64,000 nucleotides of DNA from contig JACPOK010000040.1 of assembly GCA_016191525.1 (NCBI GenBank), forward strand, positions 62,001 through 126,000. Reading direction: 5' to 3'. Every line of letters starts with the position of its first letter. Position 1 is the stretch's first letter. Source of the DNA: Burkholderiales bacterium (lineage in GTDB: Bacteria; Pseudomonadota; Gammaproteobacteria; Burkholderiales; Burkholderiaceae_C). The notes beneath the pieces were generated by a model that worked only from the letters and a program-made list of their open reading frames with translations, searched no databases and was not told where the DNA came from. The position numbers were made by a program, and so were the translations under genes. Below, piece after piece: positions 62,160 through 64,000 of the stretch.

Positions 62160-64000
62160 GCTGTCCTGAGCTGGGGCTGCGCCTCGACGGAAGCCTCGTT
62201 GGCCGGGATATTGACCAGGTGCCCGGTCAGCTCAAGCAGCTTGGCATCGAGCTCGTCGATCGCTGTTTCCTGCGACTCGATCTCGCCGATGCGGTCATCC
62301 AGCCCGGTAGCGGCTTCCTGGATGCGCTCGATCGCCTCGATCCGGCGGCCGAAATTGCGGCGGCGCTCGCGCAGCTGCGCGTCGAGCTGCGCCGCCGCGG
62401 ATTTGTTCCAGAGCTCGACTTCGCCCAGTGCTGATTCGTAGACCACGCGCAAGCGCGTTGCCAGCGCGCGCACCAGCCGGTCGGCGAATTCGGGCTGGGC
62501 CAGCCGCAGTGCGTTGCCAACACCCAGATACTGGTTGTGGCTGCGCTCGACCAGGTCCAGGTCGCGGCCATAGCGGGCCAGGTCCGGCTCCTTGGGCGCC
62601 TGCAGGGAGAAACCGTATTCGGCGTTGAGCTGGCGGAAGGTGCCGGTCAGCATGGACTGGATTTCGGCATTCGTCGACTGCGCCTTGCGCAGCCCGGCGC
62701 GAAGCCGTTCGAAAGTCTGCGAATAGGCCTTCTTCACACCCAGCTTGATGCCGGGCTGGCGCAGTGCGGTGGTCAATTCCACCATTTCGGCCTTCAGCGT
62801 GCTGGTGCCCAGCAGAGTGAACACCTCGCGCAGCAGCTTCAGGTGCACCGAGCGCACCGCGTGAATCCTGGCGCCGCTGACGTCGAAATCGCCCTGCTCC
62901 TGTTCGATGCGCGCACGCATGTGCTTGATGACGGATGTGTTCTTGCCGCGCAAGCCCTTCAACTCGATCATCTGCTCGGCCAGGTCGCGCCGGCGGATGT
63001 TGATGGCCCGTGCCGCTTCGACCCGCAGCTCGCTGATGCCGCCCGAGACAGCCGAGCGCAGGATCTTCTGGCGCTGGCCCATCACACCCTGGCTGAGCGC
63101 GCGCTCCAGCACCGGCAACTGGCTGGCCTGCAGCAGCGCGGCATCGTTGTTGACCTTGGCGACAAGCCCCTTTTGCGCGGACACGGGAATCACCTGCTCC
63201 TGCGGCAGGCCAAGAATCTCGGCGGACGTGGCCCGCTGGCGAGCAATCTGCGCTTGCACCTGGGCCGGGGTGCTGAGCGCATCCCACATCGTGTCGATCT
63301 TGTTCAGCACGACCAGGCGCGAATCGGTGTTTTCAGCCTCGGTGATCAGGTGCTCGCGCCATATCGCGAGGTCGGACTTGGTCACGCCCGTGTCGGCCGC
63401 GAGGATGAACACCACCGCGTGGGCCTGCGGGATCAGGTTCACCGTCAGTTCCGGTTCCGCGCCGATGGCGTTCAGGCCAGGCGTATCCAGGATGACCAGG
63501 CCCTGCTTGAGCAGCGGATGGGCAATGTTGATCAGCGCGTGGCGCCATTTCGGCACCTCGACCAGGCCGGCCGCATTGACCATCGGATTGTCTTCGGGCA
63601 CCTCGTCGTGCCAGAAACCCAGCGCCTTGGCCTCGTCCTTGCTGACGTGCCTGATCTCGGCCACCTTCTCGAACGCCTGGGCAAGCTGCGCCGGGTCGTT
63701 CACGTCCAGATCGACGCGAGTCCATTTCTCGGGAACCATCCGCCATTCCATCAGCGCCTGGGGCTGCAGCCGCGTTTCGATCGGCAGCAGGCGCAGGCAG
63801 GGGGGCACGTCGCTGTCGTAGCCCAGCTCGGTCGGGCACATGGTGGTGCGGCCCGCGCTCGCCGGCATGATGCGGCGCTTGTAGCCTGCAAAAAAAATGG
63901 CGTTGATCAGCTCGGATTTGCCGCGCGAAAACTCGGCGACGAAGGCCACCATGACCTTGTCCGACCGCATCTGCGTTTCAAGGCGGCGCAGGCGTTCCTC
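62156..64000 (-). CDS. Dynamin-family GTPase, partial at right edge
   Basis: The 3' ~615 codons of a large dynamin-like GTPase; the start lies outside the window. GTPase motifs are VAEFSRGKSELINAIFF (P-loop), DTPGLNAIG (G3) and LVVLNKIDTMWDA (G4). The remainder is long and helical (coiled-coil stalk, ~residues 300-600), the layout of bacterial dynamins that bind or remodel membranes. The stop overlaps the mutY start (ATGA). Confidence 0.9.
   Translation of the reverse strand, partial: EERLRRLETQMRSDKVMVAFVAEFSRGKSELINAIFFAGYKRRIMPASAGRTTMCPTELGYDSDVPPCLRLLPIETRLQPQALMEWRMVPEKWTRVDLDVNDPAQLAQAFEKVAEIRHVSKDEAKALGFWHDEVPEDNPMVNAAGLVEVPKWRHALINIAHPLLKQGLVILDTPGLNAIGAEPELTVNLIPQAHAVVFILAADTGVTKSDLAIWREHLITEAENTDSRLVVLNKIDTMWDALSTPAQVQAQIARQRATSAEILGLPQEQVIPVSAQKGLVAKVNNDAALLQASQLPVLERALSQGVMGQRQKILRSAVSGGISELRVEAARAINIRRRDLAEQMIELKGLRGKNTSVIKHMRARIEQEQGDFDVSGARIHAVRSVHLKLLREVFTLLGTSTLKAEMVELTTALRQPGIKLGVKKAYSQTFERLRAGLRKAQSTNAEIQSMLTGTFRQLNAEYGFSLQAPKEPDLARYGRDLDLVERSHNQYLGVGNALRLAQPEFADRLVRALATRLRVVYESALGEVELWNKSAAAQLDAQLRERRRNFGRRIEAIERIQEAATGLDDRIGEIESQETAIDELDAKLLELTGHLVNIPANEASVEAQPQLRTA

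Overview
The window is a GC-rich chromosomal segment of a betaproteobacterium, most likely a member of the Comamonadaceae (Variovorax/Ramlibacter/Polaromonas/Acidovorax-like). This rests on the wealth of TRAP and Bug-type solute receptors, the indolepyruvate oxidoreductase pair, the gene order yicC-gmk-rpoZ-spoT-greB and hrcA|nadK-recN-rapZ|mutY, and several dispersed repeat families that I associate with this family. No genus can be fixed from the sequence alone. No phage, insertion sequence, CRISPR array or rRNA operon is visible.

Layout. 0-3 kb: an edge fragment, a TauE/SafE exporter, an alpha/beta hydrolase with an apparent C-terminal frameshift, and a LysR regulator. 3-11.4 kb: indolepyruvate oxidoreductase (two subunits), a three-gene TRAP transporter, a hotdog thioesterase and a TAXI-type receptor. 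11.4-16 kb: glycerate kinase, tartrate dehydrogenase and two Bug receptors, probably for tartrate use. 16-24 kb: purine/urate catabolism (xdhC, puuD, uraH, a GntR regulator, puuE, a uraD-amidohydrolase fusion, an M20 hydrolase). 24-27.7 kb: an ABC importer operon ending in ureD. 29-34.8 kb: the urea ABC transporter urtABCDE. 35-39.5 kb: a response regulator and a large NCS1-permease/hybrid histidine kinase fusion. 39.6-43.8 kb: ureABCEFG, then tRNA-Ser. 43.9-64 kb: mostly housekeeping genes (hemW, rdgB, rph, gmk, rpoZ, spoT, greB, hrcA, nadK, recN, rapZ, mutY), a Ser/Thr kinase-phosphatase pair, two more tRNAs and a dynamin-like GTPase cut by the right edge.

How it works together. From 16 to 43.8 kb the genes form a nearly continuous nitrogen-scavenging block: urate is oxidised (PuuD), opened to allantoin (UraH, UraD domain), then to allantoate (PuuE) and ureido compounds (amidohydrolase domain). 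The released urea, and urea imported by Urt, is hydrolysed by urease. The permease-kinase and its LuxR-type regulator lie between the urea transporter and urease, and two sequences with sigma-54 -24/-12 spacing precede ureA and the importer/ureD operon. This suggests a dedicated nitrogen-source sensing circuit, which is the most interesting system here.

A second theme is repeats tolerated inside genes: three unrelated dispersed repeat families sit in frame within, or supply the end of, iorA, iorB, puuD, ureF, the permease-kinase and rph. No gene-free stretch exceeds 300 bases; gaps are mostly under 200 bases and hold promoters, hairpins or nothing recognisable.
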